A DNA stretch of 64,000 nt, taken from Kitasatospora sp. NBC_00458. GTDB lineage: Bacteria > Actinomycetota > Actinomycetes > Streptomycetales > Streptomycetaceae. The DNA lies in NCBI RefSeq assembly GCF_036013975.1, contig NZ_CP107904.1, positions 6,039,001 through 6,103,000 on the forward strand, given 5' to 3'. The number at the start of each line of letters is the position of its first letter. Position 1 is the stretch's first letter. The notes beneath the pieces were generated by a model. The model was not told where the DNA came from. It searched no databases and worked only from the letters and a program-made list of their open reading frames with translations. The position numbers and the translations under genes are program-made. Of the stretch, positions 27,928 through 36,305 are shown in pieces.

Positions 27928-29244
27928 CTACGCCTCGCCGCGGGCCATCGCGATCAGGCGGTCGAGCACCTTGCCGCCGCTGACCCGGAGGCCGTCGTGC
28001 TCCCACTCGTCGGTGACCCAGGTCCGCAGCCCCCGGACGGACCGGGCGGTCTCCAAGGAGTCGGCCGTGTCGACGTACATGTCGTCGTGGTAGACGGCCG
28101 CCACGACCGGCACCTCGTTGGCGGCGAGCCGCGCCGGGTCGTACAGGTCGGGCCAGTCGGTGCGGGCCGCGAGCAGATCCGCGGTCTCCTTCAGCGGGCG
28201 CAGCGCCGGGTCGGTGTCGAACATCCAGGGGTAGATCATCTCCCCGGTGAACAGCACCGGGGCGCCGGACTCCAGGGCGGCCGCGGCGTCGAACTCCGGG
28301 AACTCCGCGCGGACCCGCCCCGCGGACCACGCGGTGCCCGCCGGGTCCACCGAGCGCTGGCCGTAGATCGACTCGTGCAGGACGGCGTAGAGCGGGCCCT
28401 GCGCGAAGGAGAGCTGCGCCTCGGCGCCGGCCAGGAAGGTGTCGGAGAGCTCGGGCCCGGCCGTGCCCTCCACCCAGGCCTCCTCCAGCAGGTAGTGCAG
28501 GGTGCCGGAGCCGCTGCCGCCGCCGAGCAGCAGACCGAGCGCCTGGAACGCGCGGACGGTGAGCAGCCCCCCGCCGGGCAGGGCGGCGGGGGAGTCGGCG
28601 AGGTGGGCGGCGATCCGCCGCACCGCCGCGACGTCCTGCGGGAACCGCTCGTAGTGGCCCTCGTTCTTGCGGACGACCCTGGGGTAGGCGGCCCGGTAGA
28701 CGTCGTCGGCGGAACTCCGCAGACCGGCGAGGCCACCCGTGATGAAGGCCTGGTCCAGTCCCTCGGGTGCGATCGAGAGGTAGGTGAGGGTGCAGAAGCC
28801 GCCGAAGCTCTGGCCGAGCACGCTCCAGCGGCGGTCCTCGCCGAGCAGCCGGCGCCGGATCAGCTCGGCGTCCCGCACGATCGAGTCCGCGCGGAAGTGC
28901 GCCAGGTAGTCGGCCTGCTCCTTGGCACCGCCCCGCCGGGCGAGCGTCTGCCGGGTCGCCGGCGTGGACCGCCCGGTCCCGCGCTGGTCGAGGAGGAGGA
29001 CCCGGTAGTCGTCGAGGGCGCGCTCCAGCCAGCCGTCCCGGCCGAGCGGGCGGCCGGCCTTGCCGCCCGGTCCGCCCTGGAGGAAGAGCAGCCAGGGCAG
29101 GTCGGCGTCCTTCGCACGGCCCGGGGCGACCACCTCGCGGGCGTAGACCTCGATCTGCTCGACCTGCGGTGCGCTGTGGTCGAGGGGCAGTTCGAAGACG
29201 TGGTCGGTGATGACGATCCCGGGCAGCCGGCTGGGGGTGGACAT
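27928..29244 (-). CDS. Proline iminopeptidase-type alpha/beta hydrolase (peptidase S33)
   Basis: This 438-residue enzyme probably releases N-terminal proline from peptides in the cytoplasm; no signal peptide is seen. The oxyanion loop FLQGGPGGKAG, the tetrapeptide region LLLDQRGTGRS and the nucleophile elbow VLGQSFGGFC (Ser) are typical of S33. A late Asp (PVVAAVYHDDMYVD) and His (DEWEHDGL) provide the rest of the triad. ATG at 29244 follows GAGGAG by 4 bases. Its length (about 430) fits the larger actinobacterial S33 subgroup rather than the 310-residue type. Confidence 0.88.
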   Translation of the reverse strand: MSTPSRLPGIVITDHVFELPLDHSAPQVEQIEVYAREVVAPGRAKDADLPWLLFLQGGPGGKAGRPLGRDGWLERALDDYRVLLLDQRGTGRSTPATRQTLARRGGAKEQADYLAHFRADSIVRDAELIRRRLLGEDRRWSVLGQSFGGFCTLTYLSIAPEGLDQAFITGGLAGLRSSADDVYRAAYPRVVRKNEGHYERFPQDVAAVRRIAAHLADSPAALPGGGLLTVRAFQALGLLLGGGSGSGTLHYLLEEAWVEGTAGPELSDTFLAGAEAQLSFAQGPLYAVLHESIYGQRSVDPAGTAWSAGRVRAEFPEFDAAAALESGAPVLFTGEMIYPWMFDTDPALRPLKETADLLAARTDWPDLYDPARLAANEVPVVAAVYHDDMYVDTADSLETARSVRGLRTWVTDEWEHDGLRVSGGKVLDRLIAMARGEA

Positions 29245-29928
29245 ACAACTCCTCGGTCTCTGCTGGTCACAGCGATCGCGCCGGACCCGACCGGGGTTGC
29301 CGGTGGCGGGGGCGCGATCACCGCACCGTATCCTGGCCGCGGCCGGGCACCGGTCGGGCGGCCCGTCGTCCGGGACCGCCCACCCCGCGGACCGGCCCCG
29401 GCGGTCCGCGCGGCCGACGAACGGCGCCACCGGACGGAGCGGCGGCGAAGCCCCGGCGGGGCCACCGGAACCGGCGGTACGGAGGCCCGGTACCCCGGGC
29501 GGGTGCCGCGGCCGACGGGGCGGGCGTGACCTGTGGCCGGTCTCCGGCGTTCACCCCGGGGGCGCTGTGCCGGGAGTCACACCGCCTCCGGACCCGCCGC
29601 CGGACCAGGAGCACCGCCCGACAGGACGGCCGGAACGGCGACGCCGCCGGGTACCGGGGTACGGAACCGGACCGGGCCCCGGTCCGCGGTTCCGGGCAGC
29701 GGGGCGCACGGGGCGCGGGGCACCGACCCGGCAGGGCCCGGGAACGGCGCGGGGCCGGTACCCCGGTACCGCGCACCGCATGGCACGGCCCGGCACCGGG
29801 TACGGCCAGGCACGGAGCACCGGCCGGCGGGGAGGTCCGCCGGCCCGACACGACCAGCACGCGATCGAACATGCTCGCGGCCCACAGGCCCTGACCGGCC
29901 ACCGGACCGCCGAGGGGAGGAGAGTCCG
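29245..29928. other. 684-base divergent gap without a gene
   Basis: No convincing gene, RNA or promoter pair is visible. Open frames here give only Arg/Pro/Gly-rich translations. The palindrome GGTACC occurs four times in 282 bases (29489, 29650, 29757, 29765), usually flanked by CCG/CGG. Confidence 0.5.
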
Positions 29929-32061
29929 GTGACCGCGATGAGGCCACCACAGGCCGCCATGCCGGCCGAGAGTGTGGTCGGCGCGCCCAGACCGGTCGGC
30001 CGACCGGACCAGGCGCAGCCCGGCGCACCCGGCGGCCAGGCCCGGTCCGTGCCGCCGCGCCCGCAGCCGGCCGCCGCGCACCACGCGGTGCTCTGCGTCA
30101 ACGCTCCGGCGATGGCCGCGTCCGGTCCGGACGGCCAGCTGCGCGGGCACGGCCTGCACGGCTTCTACCGTTCGGGCGTCCGGGTGGTGGCCCGGATGGA
30201 GCTGCGAATCGGCGGGATCGAGCCGCTCCCGCTCCAGGGCACCCTGACCACCGCGGCCCAGGCCCGCTTCCTCGGCGCCGTCCGCATCCCCGGCGACCCC
30301 GACCCCGATCCGGCCCTCACCGTCGAGCGCCTGCGCCACGCCGACGGCGTCGAGACCGTCACGGTGCGCAACACCGGCAGCCGCGCGGCCCGGCTCCCGC
30401 TGGAGATCGCGCTCGGTACCGACCTCGGCCCGGTCGGCGAGATCGCCGCCGGGCACCGGACGGCGGACCTGCCCGGCCAGGTGCAGTCCTCCGGCCTGCG
30501 CTGGGCGGGCCCCGCCCACAGCGCCACGGTCAGCGCCCAGCCCTCGCCGCACGCCGTGCTGGCCGGCGCCGGCGTGCTGCGCTGGGACCTGGAGGTCCAG
30601 CCCGGGGCCCGCTGGTCGGTCGAGCTGCGGGTCGGGTTGGAGAGCACCGCGCCCGGCCCCCGGCCGCCCGGCGGCCGGGGCACCGGGGTCCCGCTGCCCT
30701 GGGCCGAGCCCGAGGTGCGCTGCGACGACCCCCGGGCCGCCCTGGTGGTGGCGCGCTCCCTGGACACCCTCGGCGGACTGCTCTTCGCCGACCCCGACCG
30801 GCCGACCGACCTCTACGCGGCCTCCGGCGCGCCCTGGCGGTTCGGGCTCGCCCCGGCCGACGCGCTCTGGGCGGCCCGGATGGCCCTCCCGCTCGGCACC
30901 CGGCTCGCCGCCGGCACCCTCCGGGCCCTGGCCCGCCGCCAGCAGCCGGCGTCCGCCCCCGGCCAGGGCGGTCGCCGCACCGAGGGGCTGCTGCCCGGAG
31001 CCCTGCGGCACGGCGGCCCCGAGCTGCCGCCGACCTGCACCGCCACCGAGGCGACGCTGCTGTTCGTCACCGTGCTGGCCGAGGCGTGGCGCTGGGGCCT
31101 GCCCCGGCAGGAGGTCGCCGAGCTGCTCCCGGCCGCCGAGCGCGCCCTGTCGGCACTGCGCGACGGCCTGGTCGACGGCTTCGTCACCGACCTGAGCCGC
31201 CCGGTCGAGGAGCGGTCCGCCCACCCGGTGCCCGCCCGGGCGGAGGTCCAGGCCCAGGCACACCGCGCCGCCCTGCACGGCGCCGACCTGCTGGCGGCCT
31301 TCGGCCGGCCCGGCGCCGAGGAGTGGCGGAGCTGGGCGGCCGGACTGCGCGCACGGTTCCGTGACCGGTTCTGGGTGGACGACCTCTCCGGCGGCCGCCC
31401 GGCCGCCGGCCTGGCCCCGGGCGGCCAGCCGCTGCCCGCCCTCGCCTCCGGCCTGGTCCACCTCCTCGACCCCGGGCTCTCCGCCGAGGGCGGTCGGCAC
31501 GAGAGCCTGCTCGACCGCGAGCAGACCAGGCTGCTCGCCCAGCGTCTGGCCGCGCCGGAGCTCGACAGCGGCTGGGGTCTGCGCACCCTCAGCGCCAAGT
31601 CGCCGAGGTTCAACCCGCTCGGCCACCGCAGTGGCGCGGTGCGCGTCCACGAGACCGCCCTCGCCGTCGCCGGTCTCGCCGAGGCCGGTCACGAGAACGA
31701 GGCCGGGGCACTGTTGGAGGGCCTGCTCGGAGCGGCCGCCCACTTCGAGGGCCGGCTGCCCGAGATGTACGCGGGGGAGCAGCGGACGCCGGGCTTCCCC
31801 CCGGTGCCGCACCCGGGTGCCTGCCGGCCGGCCGCGGTCTCGGCCGCCGGGGCCGTGCACGCGGTGTTCGCGCTGGCCGGCGTCCGGCCCGACGTCCCGG
31901 GCGGGCGGGTGCTGGTCCGCCCGGCCAGCACCGCGCCGCTCGGAGAGCTGGAGCTGACCGGACTGCGGGTGGCGGGCGAGCCGTTCTCGGTGCGGGTCAG
32001 CCGGATCGGCGTCGCGATGGTCGAGGAGGCGTCCGCCGAGCTGCAGCTGGTCGCCCGCTGA
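29929..32061 (+). CDS. Glycogen debranching enzyme-like protein
   Basis: This 710-residue protein has an N-terminal beta domain (about 50-260; FYRSGVRVVARMEL, ERLRHADGVETVTVRNTGSR) like GDE_N_bis, then an (alpha/alpha)6 six-hairpin region (DTLGGLLFADPDRPTDLYAASGAPWRF in family position, WGLRTLSAKSPRFNPLGH, GRLPEMYAG). Members hydrolyse or bind alpha-glucans in the cytoplasm. GTG at 29929 follows GGGGAGGAG by 6 bases; ATG at 29938 is possible. It ends in a 16-bp hairpin. Substrate and activity are inferred. Confidence 0.82.
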   Translation: MTAMRPPQAAMPAESVVGAPRPVGRPDQAQPGAPGGQARSVPPRPQPAAAHHAVLCVNAPAMAASGPDGQLRGHGLHGFYRSGVRVVARMELRIGGIEPLPLQGTLTTAAQARFLGAVRIPGDPDPDPALTVERLRHADGVETVTVRNTGSRAARLPLEIALGTDLGPVGEIAAGHRTADLPGQVQSSGLRWAGPAHSATVSAQPSPHAVLAGAGVLRWDLEVQPGARWSVELRVGLESTAPGPRPPGGRGTGVPLPWAEPEVRCDDPRAALVVARSLDTLGGLLFADPDRPTDLYAASGAPWRFGLAPADALWAARMALPLGTRLAAGTLRALARRQQPASAPGQGGRRTEGLLPGALRHGGPELPPTCTATEATLLFVTVLAEAWRWGLPRQEVAELLPAAERALSALRDGLVDGFVTDLSRPVEERSAHPVPARAEVQAQAHRAALHGADLLAAFGRPGAEEWRSWAAGLRARFRDRFWVDDLSGGRPAAGLAPGGQPLPALASGLVHLLDPGLSAEGGRHESLLDREQTRLLAQRLAAPELDSGWGLRTLSAKSPRFNPLGHRSGAVRVHETALAVAGLAEAGHENEAGALLEGLLGAAAHFEGRLPEMYAGEQRTPGFPPVPHPGACRPAAVSAAGAVHAVFALAGVRPDVPGGRVLVRPASTAPLGELELTGLRVAGEPFSVRVSRIGVAMVEEASAELQLVAR

Positions 32062-32071
32062 CGCGGCGTCC

Positions 32072-32115
32072 CCGCGCGGGGCGGGCCCGGCCGTCCGTCG
32101 GCCCGCCCCGCGCGG
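32072..32115 (+). terminator. Terminator after the debranching-like gene
   Basis: CCGCGCGGGGCGGGCC and its complement form a perfect 16-bp stem with a 12-base loop. Confidence 0.75.
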
Positions 32116-32141
32116 ACGGTCCGTACGCGGGCCTGTGCTTA

Positions 32142-32167
32142 TCGTCAGAGAGACGACTATGATCGTC
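32142..32167 (+). promoter_or_regulatory. Leaderless promoter with Nudix-regulator half-sites
   Basis: TATGAT (32158..32163) is a near-consensus -10, 7 bases before the ATG at 32171, so the transcript is probably leaderless. Three half-sites TCGTC, GACGA, TCGTC (32142, 32152, 32163) form inverted repeats on and before the -10, a fit for autorepression. Confidence 0.5.
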
Positions 32168-32170
32168 GCC

Positions 32171-32929
32171 ATGTCGCGTTATGACCCGTCGGCCTTCCCC
32201 CCGTTCGCTGTCACGGTCGACCTGGTGGTGCTGACGGTGCGCGAGCACGCACTCTGCGCCCTGCTGGTCCGACGGGGTGAGCCGCCCTACCAGGGCTACT
32301 GGGCCCTCCCCGGGGGTTTCGTCCGGCCCGGCGAGGGCCTCGCCGAGGCGGCTTCCCGGGAGCTGGCCGAGGAGACGGGCCTGCGCGCCTACTCCGCTCC
32401 GGGCCACGACGCGGTCGGCCCCGGTACCGCGGGCGCCCACCTGGAACAGCTCGCGACCTACGGCCACCCCCAGCGCGACCCCCGGATGCGGGTGGTCAGC
32501 GTGGCCTACCTGGTCCTCGCGCCGGACCTGCCGACCCCGCGCGCCGGCGGCGACGCCAGCAGCGCCCGCTGGGCCCCGGTCACCGAACTGCTCGGCCCGG
32601 ACCCGGTCGACGGGGTCCCGCTCGCCTTCGACCACGGACTGATCCTGGCCGACGGGGTGGAGCGCGCCCGCTCCAAGATCGAGTACTCCTCGCTGGCGAC
32701 GGCCTTCTGTGCGACCGAGTTCACCGTCGGCGAGCTGCGCCGGGTCTACGAGGCGGTCTGGGGCGTGGTGCTCGACCCGCGGAACTTCCACCGCAAGGTG
32801 ACCGGCACGCCGGGTTTCCTGCTGCCCTCGGGCGGCACCACGACACGTCAGGGCGGACGCCCGGCACAGCTGTTCACCTCCGGCGGGGCCAACGTGCTCA
32901 ACCCGCCGATGCTGCGCCCGGAGGCCTGA
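32171..32929 (+). CDS. Nudix hydrolase/winged-helix protein (NrtR-like)
   Basis: This 252-residue protein has a Nudix domain with box GGFVRPGEGLAEAASRELAE followed by ETGL (about 48-71), intact for metal binding, then a C-terminal winged helix (FTVGELRRVYEAVWG and NFHRKVTGTPGFL). This is the NrtR layout: ADP-ribose-type ligands control DNA binding, often over NAD metabolism. Since the box is intact it may instead hydrolyse ADP-ribose derivatives. ATG at 32171 was chosen because a -10 box overlaps the earlier in-frame starts (GTG 32135, ATG 32159). No NAD gene is adjacent. Confidence 0.85.
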   Translation: MSRYDPSAFPPFAVTVDLVVLTVREHALCALLVRRGEPPYQGYWALPGGFVRPGEGLAEAASRELAEETGLRAYSAPGHDAVGPGTAGAHLEQLATYGHPQRDPRMRVVSVAYLVLAPDLPTPRAGGDASSARWAPVTELLGPDPVDGVPLAFDHGLILADGVERARSKIEYSSLATAFCATEFTVGELRRVYEAVWGVVLDPRNFHRKVTGTPGFLLPSGGTTTRQGGRPAQLFTSGGANVLNPPMLRPEA

Positions 32930-33302
32930 GCCGCCGACGCCCCGCCCGGCACTCCCACGGGCACTACCTCCGCCCCCTCTTCCGCTCCTCCGCTCCTCCT
33001 CCGCTCCTCCTCCGACGCCGCCGCCCGGGTGTCGCCCGGGCCCGCCGGGTGCTACCGGTGCGTCACCGCGCTCCCACCCCGCGCCTCCGGGCCCCGCCTC
33101 GCCCGGCCGGGGGACACCGGTCTCCGTCGCGGGATCGGATCGTCCCCTGATCGGGTGAGGTGTGCGGGCACCGGGCCCGTGCCACTCCCGCAATGCCCGG
33201 AATCTCCGGTACGGCCCCCTAATGTGCTGGCGCGGAGCCGTGCGGGCGCGACCCCGCGCCGCGACGCAGACCGGGTCGGCCGAGGCATGGGAGCAGCCAG
33301 CG
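32930..33302. other. Gap with a pyrimidine-rich repeat
   Basis: 32964..33013 is almost pure C/T with CCGCTCCTC at 32982, 32990 and 33001. The rest is GC-rich with no clear promoter; CCTAATGTGCTG at 33217 is the AT-richest part before the ABC gene. No coding frame looks real. Confidence 0.5.
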
Positions 33303-35132
33303 ATGATCCAGATCACCGGACTGACCAAGGTCTACCGCAGGGGCGGTCCGCCGGCGGTGCTGGATCTGACCTTCGACGCCCGCCCCGGCATGGTGACGGC
33401 GCTGCTCGGCCCGGAGGACGCGGGCAAGTCGACCGCCCTGCGGCTGATGCTCGAACTCGAACGCGGACGGGGCGTCACGCTCTTCGAGGGCCGCACCTAC
33501 CGCCGGCTGCGCCGGCCCGAGCGCGAGGTCGGTGTGGTGCTGCCCGGAGCGGGCGGTGCGGACGCGGCGGCGGACACCGCCGGGCACCCCGGGCGGAAGG
33601 CGCGCGGCCACCTCAGGATGCTGGCGGCCGCCGTCGGGGTCCCGGCGAGCCGGGCCGACGAACTGCTCGAACAGACCCGGCTGGCGGCCGTCGCCGACCA
33701 GCGCCTGCGGACGTTCTCGCCCGGGATGCACCGTCGGCTGGCCCTCGCGGCGGCACTGCTCGGCGACCCCGGGATCCTGCTGCTGGACGCGCCGACCGAG
33801 GGGCTCTCGCCGCGCAACGCGGAGTGGTTCCAGTCCTTCCTGCGGTCCTTCGGTGTCGCGGGCGGCACCGTACTGGTCACCACCCGCACGCCGCAGGACG
33901 CCTCGCAGCTCGCCGACCGGGTGGTCACCCTGGACCAGGGCCGACTGGTGGCGGACCAGCCGGTGACGGAGTTCCGGCGCACCCGGCTCAGCCCGGAGGT
34001 CGCCGTCCGCGGGCCGCAGATGGCCCGGCTCGCCGATCTGCTGGTCGGCCGGGGCGCACAGGTCCGCCGGGACGGCGGGGCGGGTCTCGCGGTGGCCGGG
34101 ATCGGCCGCACCGAGATCGGTGAACTCGCCTACCGCAACGGCATCCTGCTGCACGAACTGGCCGACCGGGTGGTCGAGCAGCCGGCACCCCGGGCCGCCC
34201 TGCCGGACGGCTCCGGCCGCTCCGGCCACCTCACGGTCCGGAGCGGGGCGGGCCGGGCCCGCCCGGCGACGCAGCAGGCCGACCGGTCCGACGGGAGTCC
34301 GCGGGCGGGTGTCGAGCGGGAGGTCGGAGCCGCCGACCACACGGTCGCGATGCCGCAGGTGTCGGCGGCCCCGGCCCCGGCCCCGACTTCGGCCCCGACT
34401 TCGGCTCCGGCTCCGGTCCCGGTGCCGCAGCCATCCGCCGCCGAGCGGGAGCAGGTGCCCCCGCCCACCGTCGCCCTACCGGTCACGCCCGGGCCGACGG
34501 TGGCCCCGGTCGCGGTCTCGGCGGCGACCGCGCTGTCCGCGATCACGGCCCGGGCCGCCCGGCGCGCGGCGCGGCGCCCCGGAACCACACCGCCGCCGAC
34601 CCCGACGCCCGCGCCCGCACCGGCCCCCGTCCCGGCACCGGCCGCCGCCGCGCCGGTCGACGAGGAGGCGGACACCTCCCCGACGGTGGCCGTGGACCGG
34701 CTCTTCCGGGACGGCCTGGACAGCCTGACCCGGTCCGGCGTGACCCCGGTGTCCGAAACGCACGACCGGGCCGGGCCCGCGGACGCGCTGCCGGCCGAGG
34801 ACACCATCCGCCTCGGCCGCCTCACCCAGGCCGCGGGCCACCCGGCCACCGGGCCCGCCGACCGGTCCCGGCGCACCGGTGCCGCCCGGCAGGCCCCGGC
34901 CCCGGCCCCTGCCGCGACCGCGCAGTCCGGACCGGCCGGGGTGCGCGAGCGTGCCACCGCCGCCCCGGCCCGCCCGCTCCCGGCGGCCCCCGCCCCTGCG
35001 CCCGCCCCCGCTCCGGCCCCGGCTCCGGCCCCCGTGTGGAACACCGGTGGGCCGGCCACCGCGGAGGTGCCCGACCGCGGGTCCGCCGTCCTTCCCGTCA
35101 CCCCCGCCACCATCGACCTTCGGAGCGAGTGA
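33303..35132 (+). CDS. ABC transporter ATPase subunit with degenerate catalytic site and long Ala/Pro tail
   Basis: This 609-residue protein has an ABC domain in its first 230 residues. Walker A is normal (GPEDAGKST, 36-44). Other elements are altered: no Gln in the Q-loop (VVLPGAG, 78-84), signature FSPGM (138-142) instead of LSGGQ, Walker B ILLLDAPTEGLSP with Ala163 in place of the catalytic Glu and Ser169 in the D-loop, and Arg195 (LVTTRT) in place of the switch His. It may bind ATP without hydrolysing it well. Residues 300-609 are Ala/Pro/Thr-rich and probably disordered. It precedes a permease gene by 3 bases. ATG at 33303 lacks a strong ribosome-binding site. Confidence 0.85.
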   Translation: MIQITGLTKVYRRGGPPAVLDLTFDARPGMVTALLGPEDAGKSTALRLMLELERGRGVTLFEGRTYRRLRRPEREVGVVLPGAGGADAAADTAGHPGRKARGHLRMLAAAVGVPASRADELLEQTRLAAVADQRLRTFSPGMHRRLALAAALLGDPGILLLDAPTEGLSPRNAEWFQSFLRSFGVAGGTVLVTTRTPQDASQLADRVVTLDQGRLVADQPVTEFRRTRLSPEVAVRGPQMARLADLLVGRGAQVRRDGGAGLAVAGIGRTEIGELAYRNGILLHELADRVVEQPAPRAALPDGSGRSGHLTVRSGAGRARPATQQADRSDGSPRAGVEREVGAADHTVAMPQVSAAPAPAPTSAPTSAPAPVPVPQPSAAEREQVPPPTVALPVTPGPTVAPVAVSAATALSAITARAARRAARRPGTTPPPTPTPAPAPAPVPAPAAAAPVDEEADTSPTVAVDRLFRDGLDSLTRSGVTPVSETHDRAGPADALPAEDTIRLGRLTQAAGHPATGPADRSRRTGAARQAPAPAPAATAQSGPAGVRERATAAPARPLPAAPAPAPAPAPAPAPAPVWNTGGPATAEVPDRGSAVLPVTPATIDLRSE

Positions 35133-35135
35133 ACC

Positions 35136-36041
35136 GTGCGAGTTCTGGCCTATGAGCTGCGCCGGCTGCGCGGCCTGCGTTCCACCTGGCTGCTGCTCGC
35201 CGCGGTGGTGCTCTGCGACGCGGCGGTGGCCGCCGTGCTGGCAGGACAGGCGCCCGACGGGGGCCTGGACGGGGCGGCGGGGGTCCGGCTGCTGACGGCG
35301 ACGGTGCCGCTGGTTCCGCTGCCGTTGGCGGCACTGGCGGCGGGGGTGCTGGGGGCCCTGTCGTACGGGCACGAGGTGCGGCACCCGGGGCTGGCGGCCT
35401 CGCGGGTGTCGTACCCGCGCCGGGTGCGGCTGCTGGCGGCCAAGCTGCTGGTGACCGGTGCGGTGGCGGGGGTGCTGGGCCTGGTCACGCTGCTGGTGGA
35501 CGCCGTGGCCGTGCACTTCGCGCTGCCGGCGGGGGTGACGGTCACGGCCTGGTCCGACCCGGCCGCGCTCTCCGGTCGGGTGGCGGAGGCGCTGGCCTCG
35601 GCCGGGCTGGGCGGGCTCGGCGAGCTGCCGACCGTGCTGGCCCCGCTGGCGCTGGCGGCCGGGCAGGGTGTGCCGGCCGCGTTGCTGGCCTTCGTCCTCC
35701 TGACGGTCGTGGCGGGCTGGACCGGGGTGCTGACGGCCTCGCTCACCCGCAGCGCCGCCGCGGGGGTGCTGCTGCTCTGCGCGCTGCCGCCGCTGCTGGA
35801 GTCCGGCGTGGCGCTGCTGCTGCGGCAGACCGGGACGGCCTGGCCGACCCGGGCGGCGGAGCTGCTGCCGTTCCAGTCCGGGGTCGAGTGGGCGTACGGA
35901 TGGGTGTACGGCGGGGACCGCCGGGTTGCGGAGGGCGGATCGGCGCTGACGGATCCGGCGCTGCTGGCCGCGGTGACGGCGCCGGCCTTCGTGCTGCTGC
36001 TGACCGTCCTGGTGGTCCAGGCCCGGCGCCGGGCGTTCTGA
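35136..36041 (+). CDS. ABC transporter permease
   Basis: The 301-residue protein has about six membrane helices in an ABC-2-like pattern: a first helix after MRVLAYELRRLRGLRSTW, then LSYGHEVRHPGLAASRVSYPRRVRL-type cytoplasmic segments, matching bacterial permeases that pair with one cytoplasmic ATPase. The substrate is unknown. GTG at 35136 lies 3 bases after the ATPase stop, so the two are co-translated. Its stop codon is inside the first unit of the 17-bp repeat array that follows. Confidence 0.85.
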   Translation: MRVLAYELRRLRGLRSTWLLLAAVVLCDAAVAAVLAGQAPDGGLDGAAGVRLLTATVPLVPLPLAALAAGVLGALSYGHEVRHPGLAASRVSYPRRVRLLAAKLLVTGAVAGVLGLVTLLVDAVAVHFALPAGVTVTAWSDPAALSGRVAEALASAGLGGLGELPTVLAPLALAAGQGVPAALLAFVLLTVVAGWTGVLTASLTRSAAAGVLLLCALPPLLESGVALLLRQTGTAWPTRAAELLPFQSGVEWAYGWVYGGDRRVAEGGSALTDPALLAAVTAPAFVLLLTVLVVQARRRAF

Positions 36042-36154
36042 GCCGCCGGGTGTTCCGAGCCGCCGGGCGTTTCGAGCCGGCGGGCGTTCGGGGCCGACGG
36101 GGGTTCCGAGCCGCCGGGGACTCCGGGGCGCCGGGCGCTCCGAGTCGCCGCCGG
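36036..36154. repeat. Seven tandem 17-bp repeats starting in the permease stop
   Basis: Seven contiguous 17-base units run without gaps. Unit 1 (36036..36052) is TTCTGAGCCGCCGGGTG and contains the permease stop TGA. Unit 2 is TTCCGAGCCGCCGGGCG; later units start at 36070, 36087, 36104, 36121 and 36138 and differ at 1-6 positions. The array is in the 150 bases before the whiH promoter region. Confidence 0.9.
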
Positions 36155-36208
36155 GCCGGGCGGTTCGCCAAGATCGACCAGCAGTGACCGCAATGAGCGT
36201 TTCTTCCT

Positions 36209-36226
36209 GATAAGAAGTCAATTATC
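36209..36226. promoter_or_regulatory. Inverted repeat upstream of whiH
   Basis: GATAA-N8-TTATC lies about 80 bases before the whiH start in the only AT-rich patch here. WhiH is a GntR-type regulator reported to limit its own expression, so this could be its site; this is inference. Confidence 0.3.
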
Positions 36227-36270
36227 CAGTCACGGTCGATCACCCTTTCGTGTGCTTTTCACGAGAATTC

Positions 36271-36298
36271 TCAAGCTGTGCCCCCCGATCGCCGACAA
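36271..36298 (+). promoter_or_regulatory. Sigma-WhiG-type promoter of whiH
   Basis: TCAA (36271..36274) and GCCGACAA (36291..36298) are 16 bases apart, matching the FliA/WhiG consensus (TAAA, 15-16 bases, GCCGATAA) at most positions. The expected transcription start is within a base or two of the GTG at 36306. Confidence 0.65.
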
Positions 36299-36305
36299 AG
36301 GACCT

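Noticed and set aside
26003..29248. Very long antisense open frames, for example 1081 codons here and others opposite parE, the secreted protein, parC and the debranching-like gene
   Set aside because: In DNA this GC-rich, frames opposite genes stay open by codon bias. The products are Arg/Pro/Gly-rich without domains, and each overlaps a well-supported gene.
29245..29928. A gene in the long gap
   Set aside because: All frames encode low-complexity Arg/Pro/Gly sequence, without ribosome-binding sites or recognisable domains.
32135..32170. Upstream GTG (32135) or ATG (32159) as start of the Nudix regulator
   Set aside because: A -10-like TATGAT and operator-like half-sites overlap this stretch, and family-like sequence starts at 32171.
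36036..36154. CRISPR array
   Set aside because: The seven 17-bp units are directly adjacent with no spacers, and there are no cas genes. The same holds for the other tandem arrays.
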